A stretch of 64,000 bases of DNA from Symsagittifera roscoffensis. Taxonomy: Eukaryota > Xenacoelomorpha > Acoela > Convolutidae. The translations under genes were made by a program, and so were the position numbers. Of this stretch, positions 55,490 through 64,000 are shown piece after piece (position 1 is the first letter of the stretch; every line of letters starts with the position of its first letter). The notes beneath the pieces are model-generated. The model saw only the letters and a list, made by a program, of their open reading frames with translations. It did not search any database and was not told the origin of the DNA. The stretch is from NCBI RefSeq assembly GCF_963678635.1, contig NC_087062.1, forward strand, positions 96,403,705 through 96,467,704, in the 5' to 3' direction.

Positions 55490-55923
55490 GCACATACTCC
55501 CCGGACTCGAGATCGATGTCCTCATTGCGTGCTGTCTTCTGCCAGTGAGTCCCAGAAAACCGAGTGTTACTCAAGATACAGTGCCAGTGGTCATTTACAG
55601 AAATTTGCAGCAGACTTAAGCTTATCTACACCCCAAAATTCACAGCCATGTAAAATTTTCACACTATCGCTAAACAGCAATCAAAATCTGCACACACCTG
55701 CACCCTTGAATTCTTGCTTTCCAAGCCAATCATTTAAAATTTCTTTTGTCCTATTCAATCAGGAAATTGTCATGCAGCATTTTGATTTATATAATAAATA
55801 TAGTATATTAATAACAATATTTGCTTTTTTAAAACTTCTTTTTCGTGAATCCAAGTTTCACCCGGATCCACGCTCAAGCCCCCCTTTCCCTCTCAAGACT
55901 CAAGATCCATTCGAGCCACCTGC
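55490..55923. other. 3' flank of the right large gene
   Basis: This is between repeat R and the gene's stop codon. It changes from moderately GC-rich near R to an AT-rich core (55,780-55,850) and back. No AATAAA lies close after the stop on minus; an AATAAA-like signal would fall in the AT-rich core. It has no counterpart in the left copy. Confidence 0.5.
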
Positions 55924-58900
55924 TCATCTCGCACTCTTCGCCTTGGAGGTACTGCACCCTGAAGTACTAGATACGGCAAACTGTCTCAACAGTTCCTCTT
56001 CATCATCGGAGCTAATCACAATCTCCTCCCAAGCCTTCAGCTGCTCGTAGGATCGCATCCATTCTCTTTGCTCTTGCAACCTCTTTGCTTGGTTGGGTAG
56101 TGCCTTCACCCTAGATTCCCGGTTCAAACAAAAGGAGTTGTGCAGGCTCAAGCTCACGTTCTTCGCCAGGTCCTCCTCTAGTATCGATTCCCTCGCCTTG
56201 GTATTGTCTCTAGACATTTTACCCACTCTCTTCCATCCTGTCGTGATTGCATTACGATGGGTTAACAGGGGTCTCTTGAAAGCTTCCGGCCCAATCTCGG
56301 CCTGGAACTGTCGATACTCCTTTCGATGTTTTCTCATGTGATCTTTCGTTGTCATGTACAACCAGGACGTCAGCGTCGCCCGAAACCATGGGAAGTACCA
56401 AAAACGGCTCCAGACATGTCTGACTTCCGTTGGTATGGCGAATACCTTGCACGCAGTCTCAAACAACTCGAGTCTCCTACTGTAGTCTATCGCGTGTATT
56501 GACTCTGCCGTTGGCGTCCCCGCTTCCCGATACTTCGTTATATTCTCTTCTATCCATCTCAGAGCCAAGATCGTACTCACTACCAAGATCGTCACCTTCT
56601 GTCGGTGATCCGGTAGTCCGATCGACCGGATTTCTTCCATATCCCACACCAGGCAAAGGTTCTTGTGATCTGGATACCACACCGTTTGCGCTAAACAGTG
56701 GCATGGGCATTCTCCATGGGTGATCTCAATGCTCCTGAGGTTACGCTCCCCCGAGGCTTCCAAGAGAGGCTCAAGCTCCATCATTTTCTCATGCATCGTG
56801 TCGTTATCTTCCAGGTTTGGAGCACTTCCCACAGGTTTTCCGATCACGTTTTGTCTCTCGAGATCGATTGTGTTCTCTCTCTCCAACTTCAAAAGTTCTT
56901 CTCCCCAGATTTCACTCAAGTCATCTCTCAATTCTTTTGGTACTGTCCCTCTGATCTTTCTCAACAACTTGTGCGAGTGATGCGATACCCGAGCCAACCT
57001 CACGCACTTGGGCACTGAGAAGGCCTTGTCCACCAGTACTCTCTGGCTGGTTGCTTCCACCATCACCATGTGCAGTGGGTAGTGACTTCCGCACAAGTTG
57101 GCCATCATTGACCCTATCAGCGATTTCGCGTTCAATGGCAAGCCATAAGCTTCGCTCATGGGAAATCCCATTTCCGCCTCGAGACCAACCTTCCAGCTCC
57201 GGATGTGTTTTTGAGTCACCTGCAACACCCCGGGCCATGATTCTACGCTCAACGCCGTCACTAAATGATGTTCAGATTCTAGTCTTTCCAGTGACTGCAG
57301 ACTACACATTCTCGAGAAGAATCCGAGAGCTGTCGCTATATTCACCGTGGTTCTCGCGTAACACTCCGCTACTATTTGCACTTCACTTTTCTCCCTTTCT
57401 GTTATGTCTTCGAACCAAGTGACCAGGTCTTCTTTTTGAAATGACAGTATTCTAACGCATGACCGTCCATCGCAGGTGTGCTCTCCGTTTCCACACGTCG
57501 AATCCAGACAGCTACCTGGCTCCAATTTCATTGCTGACCCGGGATTACTAGTCTTTTCGCCTGGCTCTTGCATCTGAGGTGAAATTAGCTTATGCAGCAC
57601 ACTCAACTTTGCCAGATCTTCATCTTCCGTTGGTGCTAACCTCACTCGCTCGGTGGTTTCCTCAATCAGACTCGCGTGGGGATGTGGACACCAGGAGGGT
57701 CTTAATAGTTTCCATACCACTCCCAAGTTCGTGGTCAACAAGCCATTTCCATCGCCCATGTTCACTTCAACTCTCTTGTCTGAACGTGGTATGCTCACCA
57801 CCTCTGGTGTTTTCTCAAGAATCAGGCCCAGGCTCGGCCCCTCTTTTTCCACCGCGTCTATTTCCATTATTCTTTCTGTCCAAAACTTCAGTAGCTCCGC
57901 TACCTCATGGTTCCTGTGGGCGCCTCCAGCTTCCGAGTCTAAGAAGGGGTTGTAGGCCATTCCCATCACTCCAGACACATATTGGTATTCCCCCTTCTCG
58001 CTGATTCTCGAGTACTGCTCTGACGAGGCCAGGTTACGGTGAACATCATGTTCTTCTTCGAACTTCTTATTATAAAACCTCCGTACCTCGTCTAGCTTCC
58101 TATGGTTCTCTAGGGATAGTCTGGAACCCTCTTCCTTTTCTATTCCTGTGCTCTGATACACGTTCAAGATGACCGTTGAGACTCTTTTTTCCATGGTTTT
58201 GCTTGCGCTTGCTCTCTGTTGGCATGCCAGGATGGTGCTATCAGACATCATCGACATTATCCATCTCAAGAAACACGTGGCATCCTTTCTTCTGGCCAGG
58301 CTCAAGCCTGAGTTGTCCCTGGCTACGTGTTGCATCAGTGCCTGATACACATCTAGTTTCTTGCTTCCCAACTTCAGCCTATCATACGAGGTCAGTGTTT
58401 CCAGCTCTATCCCCACCAGACTCCAGGTGAACATTAATTGTCCTGCAGTTCTAACGAAGGGATTCGCCATTAATGGTGGTGCTGATGAGGGTGTCCTCAT
58501 TGCTTCTTCAAAATGATCCTTCAACAAACTCTGCCAGGACCTCTTCAGATGATTTGCCATTTCTATTCTATTAACCTCGGCCTTTTGCTGGGTGGCCCAA
58601 TTACGTCGCTTGCGAGCTACTCCACTGTCCAACTTCTTCCAGCAGTCTTCCATTTCTTTCAATGTTTCAAGGGCCACCCACCACGTCCGGGAGGTGTTCC
58701 TCGTCTTGTTCCTTTCCAATGGATCACTTGTCACTCGCTTGCCCGTGGCCTGGTGTGCCTTCGAGATCCATTCTTTGCCGACATCTACTTCCCATGTCTG
58801 TCCGTTCGTTGAACCTCTCTTCACGTTTATCTTTTGAGGCTTGAAGTCTTCCTCCGATGTCGAACTGGTGGAAACCTCTATTTCCCTCTCTACTTCAAGT

Positions 58901-59193
58901 GGTCTTCTGAGCTCCGAGCTGCTCTTGTTGGCCGCCGTCTTGCATCTAGCCAAAACCATGGGCGCCGTCTCTCTCAAGTTTCCTTCCGAAACAGCATCCA
59001 CTGAAGGACTACCCAATCCTTCCACTTCTCTCTTCCTCTTGCGAGTCTTCACATCTCTACTTGAGGGTGTTGTGGCTACCATCACTGATTCGACCTCTCC
59101 ATCCACTCCTTCCAACTCTTGCCTCCCCCCTGCTCGAGCCTTAAGGATATTAGTACTTTTAATCATATTACTAGTCCCAACCTTATCAACCAT
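55924..59193 (-). CDS. large element protein, C-terminal half (1,089 codons)
   Basis: An unbroken minus-strand frame. Residues 1-210 are basic, Ser/Thr-rich and low in complexity, including RKRKRE (nuclear-signal-like). About 215-1,030 is a mostly helical conserved region shared with the left copy. C562-x4-C567-x6-C574-x4-C579 is a possible metal knuckle, GECPCHCLAQTVWYP lies near residue 860, and the C-terminus is acidic (ISSDDEEELL). No known enzyme family is recognised. The first ATG is at 59,193, but the frame is open for 33 codons upstream to the UAG that ends the first frame, so this may be the second half of one polyprotein rather than a separate gene. Antisense frames across it are shadows. 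Confidence 0.85.
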   Translation of the reverse strand: MVDKVGTSNMIKSTNILKARAGGRQELEGVDGEVESVMVATTPSSRDVKTRKRKREVEGLGSPSVDAVSEGNLRETAPMVLARCKTAANKSSSELRRPLEVEREIEVSTSSTSEEDFKPQKINVKRGSTNGQTWEVDVGKEWISKAHQATGKRVTSDPLERNKTRNTSRTWWVALETLKEMEDCWKKLDSGVARKRRNWATQQKAEVNRIEMANHLKRSWQSLLKDHFEEAMRTPSSAPPLMANPFVRTAGQLMFTWSLVGIELETLTSYDRLKLGSKKLDVYQALMQHVARDNSGLSLARRKDATCFLRWIMSMMSDSTILACQQRASASKTMEKRVSTVILNVYQSTGIEKEEGSRLSLENHRKLDEVRRFYNKKFEEEHDVHRNLASSEQYSRISEKGEYQYVSGVMGMAYNPFLDSEAGGAHRNHEVAELLKFWTERIMEIDAVEKEGPSLGLILEKTPEVVSIPRSDKRVEVNMGDGNGLLTTNLGVVWKLLRPSWCPHPHASLIEETTERVRLAPTEDEDLAKLSVLHKLISPQMQEPGEKTSNPGSAMKLEPGSCLDSTCGNGEHTCDGRSCVRILSFQKEDLVTWFEDITEREKSEVQIVAECYARTTVNIATALGFFSRMCSLQSLERLESEHHLVTALSVESWPGVLQVTQKHIRSWKVGLEAEMGFPMSEAYGLPLNAKSLIGSMMANLCGSHYPLHMVMVEATSQRVLVDKAFSVPKCVRLARVSHHSHKLLRKIRGTVPKELRDDLSEIWGEELLKLERENTIDLERQNVIGKPVGSAPNLEDNDTMHEKMMELEPLLEASGERNLRSIEITHGECPCHCLAQTVWYPDHKNLCLVWDMEEIRSIGLPDHRQKVTILVVSTILALRWIEENITKYREAGTPTAESIHAIDYSRRLELFETACKVFAIPTEVRHVWSRFWYFPWFRATLTSWLYMTTKDHMRKHRKEYRQFQAEIGPEAFKRPLLTHRNAITTGWKRVGKMSRDNTKARESILEEDLAKNVSLSLHNSFCLNRESRVKALPNQAKRLQEQREWMRSYEQLKAWEEIVISSDDEEELLRQFAVSSTSGCSTSKAKSAR

Positions 59194-59292
59194 TTTATCT
59201 ACAGTTTTTTGTCTCCGAGTAGAGCTGTCCTCACATTTTTCTTCTCTAGTCTTCGATCGTGAATTCCTCAGCTCTACCAGCTTGCTCAGGAG

Positions 59293-59295
59293 CTA
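59293..59295 (-). other. single in-frame UAG between the two large frames
   Basis: The minus strand reads AAA TAG CTC. The next 33 codons (LLSKLVELRN ... TVDK) are open and in the same frame as the following ATG, so removing this one stop gives 2,680 sense codons. The aligned codon in the left copy is GAG (within ATG CGC GAG GTT CTA). It is either a point mutation of a Glu codon or a programmed readthrough site. Confidence 0.85.
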
Positions 59296-62200
59296 TTTTC
59301 TCGCCTTCTCATCCAGGCCCGTTCCTATCAGAAGCGGTTCTCCAAATCTTACGACTGTGTCCCACAGTTCCTCCTTGAATTTGTCCAGCGTCGTCTCGCT
59401 GCCCACTTCTTGATTGAATTCTTCCAAGAACTCCTGCCAAGCATCGTCCTTCAGTGATCCCAGGAATATGTCCCTGTTCCCTTCGAAAGTGTTCTTTTCC
59501 CTTTCCTCCGAGCTCAAGAGTATCATCCCCATATTGAAGGTCTCACTTGCCAATGGCAATTCCAGATCCTTCCGGGGAGACGGAATCAGGGGTGGTGTGG
59601 CAGTATCTGCCCAATTCTCCTCGCTCAAGTCTTTCAACAGCTCTTGAGTGGTGAGCTCCTCCCCTGATGGCCCTGGTTCAGGCGTATTCCCCACTTCCAT
59701 GTCTTCACCGGCTTCACTGAGAGTTTCATCCATACTCTCTTCTTCTGACTCATGTCTCCTTCTCTCGAGAATTTTCTTAAATCGGTCCTCGACGGGTCCG
59801 CTCCTCTTGTCTCCAGGTGTGTCCACGGACAGTGGTGATGGTGTCGTAGGATCCAGCTTTTTGTATTCCGTCAGTGCTACATGCAGTTGACCTGCTGCAT
59901 CTAGTTCTGTTCCTTCCTGTCTTATTTCCACCTGTTCCAAGCCATAGGGCGCCTTATATTTTCTCGTGGCAAATTTCATGTCGTCCACCAGTGCGACGTG
60001 CCCCTCCATCACGATCATCCTGCCATCATCCCATATGGGTAACATGCTCTCAAGTCCCTCCTTCTCTAGAGTTCTCAAGACCTTCCGCACCTCATACCCT
60101 GGGGGCTGCGAACCTCTACTCTTTTTCGCTTGCGTCGTCCACGAATTTACCTTCATCTCGCTGGTATGGAAGTAGACCGCCGCCGTGTAGCCAATGAACA
60201 GGGGGTCCCAGCCATCAGTGAAATCCTTCTGCATTTCCTCCGTCGTCATCCTCGCCATTATGGAGGGAACCACCAAGGGACTATTCATTCCCAAGGTCAT
60301 CCTCCTGACTATTGGGAACTCAGGCATGGTGGCTGGGAGGATTTCTTTCTCCATTATGGTCTCCAGCTCCCTCTTCACCAGTGCGAAGCACTCCTTCCAG
60401 GCAGGAATTCTCAAGATCTCTCGTCCGTCCGCCGTCAATGGGTTCAAATTCCAGAATTTGGGATACATTTCGATGGGACCCTCTCGCTTGCCTCCCATTC
60501 TACATTGCATTTGCCCCCTGAAGTTGTACACTATTAGCTCGGCATCTTTCACCTTTCCAAAGAGTACCGTGTTGCTCATTCGCCCTCTGAGCACTTCCTG
60601 CTGACACCAATTTAACGCCGTCCCATCCAGTATACTGATAAGGCTCAAGTGCGTTACAGAGTGACGATACGTTGTCACCAGGGGGTCTGGGAACGCGTAC
60701 GTCACTGCTGGACCATAAATGCAGGTCACCACCTCCTCTAGGCCCCGGATTATCCCCATTGGGTCCGACCTCATTGCCAGGCATAGGTCCGTCAGCAGAG
60801 GCATCCCTCTGTTCGTCTTCTTCCATTCTTCTCTCGAAGTTGGATTCTCATCTTCACCCGTCATGTGCCGATTTTGCATCATGAGGTATTGTACTAACAA
60901 CGTCTTCAACCCTGCGGCACACTTGTAGGAGCTGGTTTCAATGCTCGTGTGGACTCTCCCCATAGACAGAGGCTCTCCATATTCCATTAATCGATGAAAC
61001 GACACCAATTCTCCATGGGTCAAGAGCACTAGTGCCAGGTACCCATCAACTCGAAGTGTCTCCACTCCCCGACTAAACATGTATGCTGGGCCCATGTTGG
61101 ACAAGTATCTGGGGTAGACCAAATACAGGGCCAAGAGCAGGCTGATGGGCATGCCCAGTATCTCCTGCACGAAGGCTCCAAAGATAGTCGCCGTGGTACC
61201 GAATATTCCTGCCAAGAATTCCTTCTCCCAGCAAGGACTCAAGAACTTGAGAATCTCGTAATCCCTCCGAGTCTTCAATTCGCCTTTGGCGTGCTCTCTC
61301 CAGAACCCTCCAATCGTCACTTCATTGGCGGCCGAGACAAATCTAGCCACCGTCATATCTCTTACTTCGGCCAGCTCCAGTTGCTTCTCTAGAAAACTCC
61401 AGACTTGTTTCACGAGGAGTGGTGCTTCCTCCCTTGTCTTGTTCGTGGCGTTCTCCAGCCTTGGTGTCAAAAATGGCCACCAGCCATTCTCTTGAGTCAA
61501 ACGATATTTCATCGATCCTAATTGCTTTTCCGTCTCGGCCACATTTCTTCTCTCGTTACTGGGACCTCTAGACTTGCTGGTGGAGTTTGTGATCTTCACA
61601 TCCATACTCCGAAACCACAGGCTGGCCGTTAATTTGCTTATCGCCGGGTAATCGTCCCCGATGACTGGGCTGAATTTGAGTTGCCTGGCAAAGTTCGATA
61701 TCTCTAGCAAGAGCACCTCGTCTAATACGATCAGGATGTCGGCTAGTCCATAAAAGCCCCTCAGTGCATGAGATATGTCCGCCCATGCCGCCGCCAATTC
61801 TGACTTGCGAAGCCTCAGGTTCGATGGCTCCAACTCCCCATTGGGGGCTGCCATTAGAATCCGCCATTCATTCCCTTCTGCTATCAGGATCAAGACCGCG
61901 TACACGAACTGTAGGGCGGGTGGCATATTCGCGTATCCAGGGGATGTGGTAAACACCACCTTCGTCTTGGACCCGAATCTCGAGACAACATTCTCTTGCA
62001 CTTCATTCATCGCCGCAAACAACGCTTGAATGGCTTCCCATATCTTCCTCGATGTCGGAATTTCATCGCCCTTTAGTTGCTCAAGAAGTCCCATCGCGTG
62101 CAGGTGATCATTCATCCCTGCAAACAACAGCAGCTCAGGTTCACAGGGCATCTCCGACTTTATTGCCACTACCAGAGTTAACATCTGATTTAATTCAGCT

Positions 62201-63969
62201 CCTGGCAAAGAGTATATCAAAGTCTCCGGCCAGAACAACTTGGGAGACGTTCCTTCGAAATCTGATCCCGCCACAATGACTACTCTCGCAGCAGCTGGAT
62301 CTGCTCTATCATAAACTGCCAGGGTTTTGGCCAGCTGGGTACTCCCACAGGGCTTCCCGTACCTGGGATCTTCCGCCAATTTCGAGCCTTCGTAAGCGGC
62401 ATCTGGCAATCCCGTTCCTCCCGGATTGAGTAGCTTGTCTACCACCTTCAACTGTGCCGGGGTTGCCAACCTGATCCTGGCGATGCTAGTTCGGTGCTTG
62501 GGAGGTTCTGCTATAAGTCCAGGACTCCCCAGCAGCTTGAGAGGTCTGTAGTTAATGGGTCCCATGATCGCTTTTGTGGGAATTCCAGTCAGGTCTGTGG
62601 TCTCCATCAACTTCGCTCTCGAGAAGTGCGCCTCATGAGCTTTCAACCAGTCCACGCAATGATGCCTGTTCAAATCCTCGTGTGACACTCGTTCGATCCC
62701 CAGGGTTTCCGCCAATTCTTGCCTGCATTCCAAACTCTCTAGATCCAGTTCTTTCACCTTCTCAGGATATCTCAAGCGAGCGGTCTCCATAGACTTATTT
62801 TCCCGTTTGCTCTCTGCCACTACCACTGAGGATATCGCCGAGCTTGGAGGTGTTGATGACGTCACCTCCTCAGACTCCATTGGCGTGGCACTCTGCAATC
62901 TGGTCTGGCTGCTCCTTGAACTGTCTCTAGTGTCAACTCTCGGTCCCAAGCGACCAGACAAGGCCCTTGAGGCAAGGAATGGTGGGTTCGGAGGTGGTCC
63001 TAATGTGAATTGGGCTGTCTCTAGCAGATCCGCCTCCAGCGCATTTATGTGTTCTTGGAAGACGTCGTTTAGCCACTCTGCTCCCCTCGGTCTATCAAAA
63101 TGGATTCCATCACTGGAGGTGTCTTCAGGGAATCCCTCTTTCTCCATGCGCTCTGCCACGTCCAACAGTCTGACAGGGAGCACACTCTTCCGGTGGATGT
63201 CTCTTATCACCTTGTTTAGGTTCCGCACCTTCTCGTTCATCTCCAAGGCGTGCTGATCAAACATCATGTTGTAGGGGACAGTACATATCGTCAACAGGAT
63301 GGTGTCCATCTGAATCCTCAGTTCCTCAAGAAGGCAGCTCACCTTATCGTGCAGCCTTGTTATTTTCCTCGCTTCACCCCTTGATACATCGTTGGTCCCG
63401 ACCATCAGGGTCACCGTGTATACTTTGGTCATCCCCAGCATGTCAAGCGTTGCCAACATCTGTGGCGTGGCAGCTCCAGCGAAACTCAAGATTCCCGTCT
63501 GCCAGTGCGATCGGATCCGGGTCAACACCCGCACCAGGCTGTCCCCTACGATTAGATGAACCGCACCTTCTGGTACCCGGGGTGGCGCCAAGTACTGCAC
63601 CCAGGCCGCATCATGAAAGCAGTCTCTCCTAGCTTTCTGCTCCGTACTCCAGTCCAGCCGATTGTGCCTGTGGTACCTCCCCTCTGTATTCTTCTTATAA
63701 CTCAAGATCACGACACTCCTAACCGGCTGTTCCCTCCACGTCGGGGGAAGCTCCGGTCTTGCCGAACTCTCACGACTCTTTTGTCGCAATCTCTCGCCCA
63801 GTTCTCTCAGACGCGATGAGCCGCCGCTCACCTGACTGTCACTCGAGGTCGAGGTTGGGGTATATCCCGGCAGCTCCACATCCATCAGTGGGCGTATGGG
63901 TTGCGTCTCTAGGCTACGCAAGGAAGACGTTGCGTCATTCGGTATCCAAACTTCCAACCCTTCACTCAT
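59293..63969 (-). CDS. large element protein, N-terminal half with SGNH hydrolase (1,558 codons)
   Basis: An unbroken minus-strand frame. Residues 135-315 form an SGNH/GDSL-type hydrolase with all blocks: IVGDSLV (Ser144), MVGTNDVS (Asn193) and SSDGIHFD (Asp287, His290). SGNH enzymes cleave ester bonds. About 560-750 is a second, diverged SGNH-like domain (VIVAGSDFEG, LLLFAGMNDHLHAMG at 614-627, VVFTTSPGYA). Residues 870-1,370 are conserved with the left copy and include hydrophobic helices (PISLLLALYLVYP), and 1,380-1,480 is acidic and Pro/Ser-rich. It ends in UAG at 59,293-59,295, in frame with the next half. The first ATG in the window is at 63,969, but the frame is open upstream to the window edge, so the true start may lie outside. 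Confidence 0.88.
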   Translation of the reverse strand: MSEGLEVWIPNDATSSLRSLETQPIRPLMDVELPGYTPTSTSSDSQVSGGSSRLRELGERLRQKSRESSARPELPPTWREQPVRSVVILSYKKNTEGRYHRHNRLDWSTEQKARRDCFHDAAWVQYLAPPRVPEGAVHLIVGDSLVRVLTRIRSHWQTGILSFAGAATPQMLATLDMLGMTKVYTVTLMVGTNDVSRGEARKITRLHDKVSCLLEELRIQMDTILLTICTVPYNMMFDQHALEMNEKVRNLNKVIRDIHRKSVLPVRLLDVAERMEKEGFPEDTSSDGIHFDRPRGAEWLNDVFQEHINALEADLLETAQFTLGPPPNPPFLASRALSGRLGPRVDTRDSSRSSQTRLQSATPMESEEVTSSTPPSSAISSVVVAESKRENKSMETARLRYPEKVKELDLESLECRQELAETLGIERVSHEDLNRHHCVDWLKAHEAHFSRAKLMETTDLTGIPTKAIMGPINYRPLKLLGSPGLIAEPPKHRTSIARIRLATPAQLKVVDKLLNPGGTGLPDAAYEGSKLAEDPRYGKPCGSTQLAKTLAVYDRADPAAARVVIVAGSDFEGTSPKLFWPETLIYSLPGAELNQMLTLVVAIKSEMPCEPELLLFAGMNDHLHAMGLLEQLKGDEIPTSRKIWEAIQALFAAMNEVQENVVSRFGSKTKVVFTTSPGYANMPPALQFVYAVLILIAEGNEWRILMAAPNGELEPSNLRLRKSELAAAWADISHALRGFYGLADILIVLDEVLLLEISNFARQLKFSPVIGDDYPAISKLTASLWFRSMDVKITNSTSKSRGPSNERRNVAETEKQLGSMKYRLTQENGWWPFLTPRLENATNKTREEAPLLVKQVWSFLEKQLELAEVRDMTVARFVSAANEVTIGGFWREHAKGELKTRRDYEILKFLSPCWEKEFLAGIFGTTATIFGAFVQEILGMPISLLLALYLVYPRYLSNMGPAYMFSRGVETLRVDGYLALVLLTHGELVSFHRLMEYGEPLSMGRVHTSIETSSYKCAAGLKTLLVQYLMMQNRHMTGEDENPTSREEWKKTNRGMPLLTDLCLAMRSDPMGIIRGLEEVVTCIYGPAVTYAFPDPLVTTYRHSVTHLSLISILDGTALNWCQQEVLRGRMSNTVLFGKVKDAELIVYNFRGQMQCRMGGKREGPIEMYPKFWNLNPLTADGREILRIPAWKECFALVKRELETIMEKEILPATMPEFPIVRRMTLGMNSPLVVPSIMARMTTEEMQKDFTDGWDPLFIGYTAAVYFHTSEMKVNSWTTQAKKSRGSQPPGYEVRKVLRTLEKEGLESMLPIWDDGRMIVMEGHVALVDDMKFATRKYKAPYGLEQVEIRQEGTELDAAGQLHVALTEYKKLDPTTPSPLSVDTPGDKRSGPVEDRFKKILERRRHESEEESMDETLSEAGEDMEVGNTPEPGPSGEELTTQELLKDLSEENWADTATPPLIPSPRKDLELPLASETFNMGMILLSSEEREKNTFEGNRDIFLGSLKDDAWQEFLEEFNQEVGSETTLDKFKEELWDTVVRFGEPLLIGTGLDEKARK

Positions 63970-64000
63970 GTGTACTCGGGCCTCGCGGTCAAGGTTGAAC

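Noticed and set aside
55391-56050. 219-codon plus-strand frame
   Set aside because: It starts in repeat R and runs antisense into the conserved second large protein. It is not shared by the left copy beyond R, so I take it as chance.
58841-59413. 190-codon plus-strand frame and many others across 56-64 kb
   Set aside because: They are antisense shadows of the two large minus-strand frames; low-complexity Ser/Leu-rich translations are typical of reading a coding strand backwards.

Overview
The window looks like nuclear DNA of a small invertebrate animal. Four spliced exons of a Cav2-type voltage-gated calcium channel gene lie on the minus strand between about 41.3 and 51.1 kb. They have GT-AG sites, and the phases at the two junctions I can test and across the next one agree. 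Around and inside this gene sits a dense set of mobile DNA: a Ty3/Gypsy LTR element, two kinds of non-LTR element, Penelope-like sequences, and small inverted-repeat elements. I see no bacterial operons, rRNA, tRNA or CRISPR. The species cannot be named from sequence alone.

The two ends carry the most unusual material, two diverged copies of one large GC-richer unit. At the right end (55.9-64.0 kb, minus strand) two very long open frames of 1,558 and 1,089 codons lie in the same reading frame. A single UAG and 33 further open codons separate them. At the left end (about 2.2-10.4 kb, plus strand) a frameshifted relative reads GAG (Glu) at the aligned position. The ancestral product was therefore probably one polyprotein of about 2,680 residues. 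It has an SGNH/GDSL-type hydrolase domain near the N-terminus, a second SGNH-like domain, and a conserved four-cysteine motif in the C-terminal half. I find no reverse transcriptase, transposase or polymerase in it. A roughly 0.9-kb repeat (1,153-2,064 and 54,589-55,489) lies next to both copies, upstream of the genes in one and downstream and inverted in the other. That is what a long terminal inverted repeat would look like.

From 11.7 to 23.7 kb is a graveyard of two retroelements. One is a non-LTR element with a reverse transcriptase (WYADD) and a C-terminal restriction-like nuclease. The other is a Penelope-like element with a GIY-YIG endonuclease. Pieces of the two, joined tail to tail, are repeated in tandem four to five times, and every GIY-YIG copy shares the same nonsense codon. 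From 24 to 36 kb a second array of units of about 1.6 kb carries PHD-finger-like fragments, and a 2.3-kb segment is duplicated 8.2 kb apart. From 36 to 41 kb is AT-rich DNA without recognisable genes but with short repeated motifs.

The channel gene occupies 41.3-51.1 kb: start exon, IS1 exon, IS2 exon, then an IS4 voltage-sensor exon. An exon for IS3 is expected but not found. A degenerate LINE and a recently inserted but defective LTR element fill its introns, and two decayed copies of the IS1 exon's 3' end lie just downstream of that exon. From 52.3 to 53.6 kb is an inverted-repeat element with a Tc1/mariner-like remnant nested inside.
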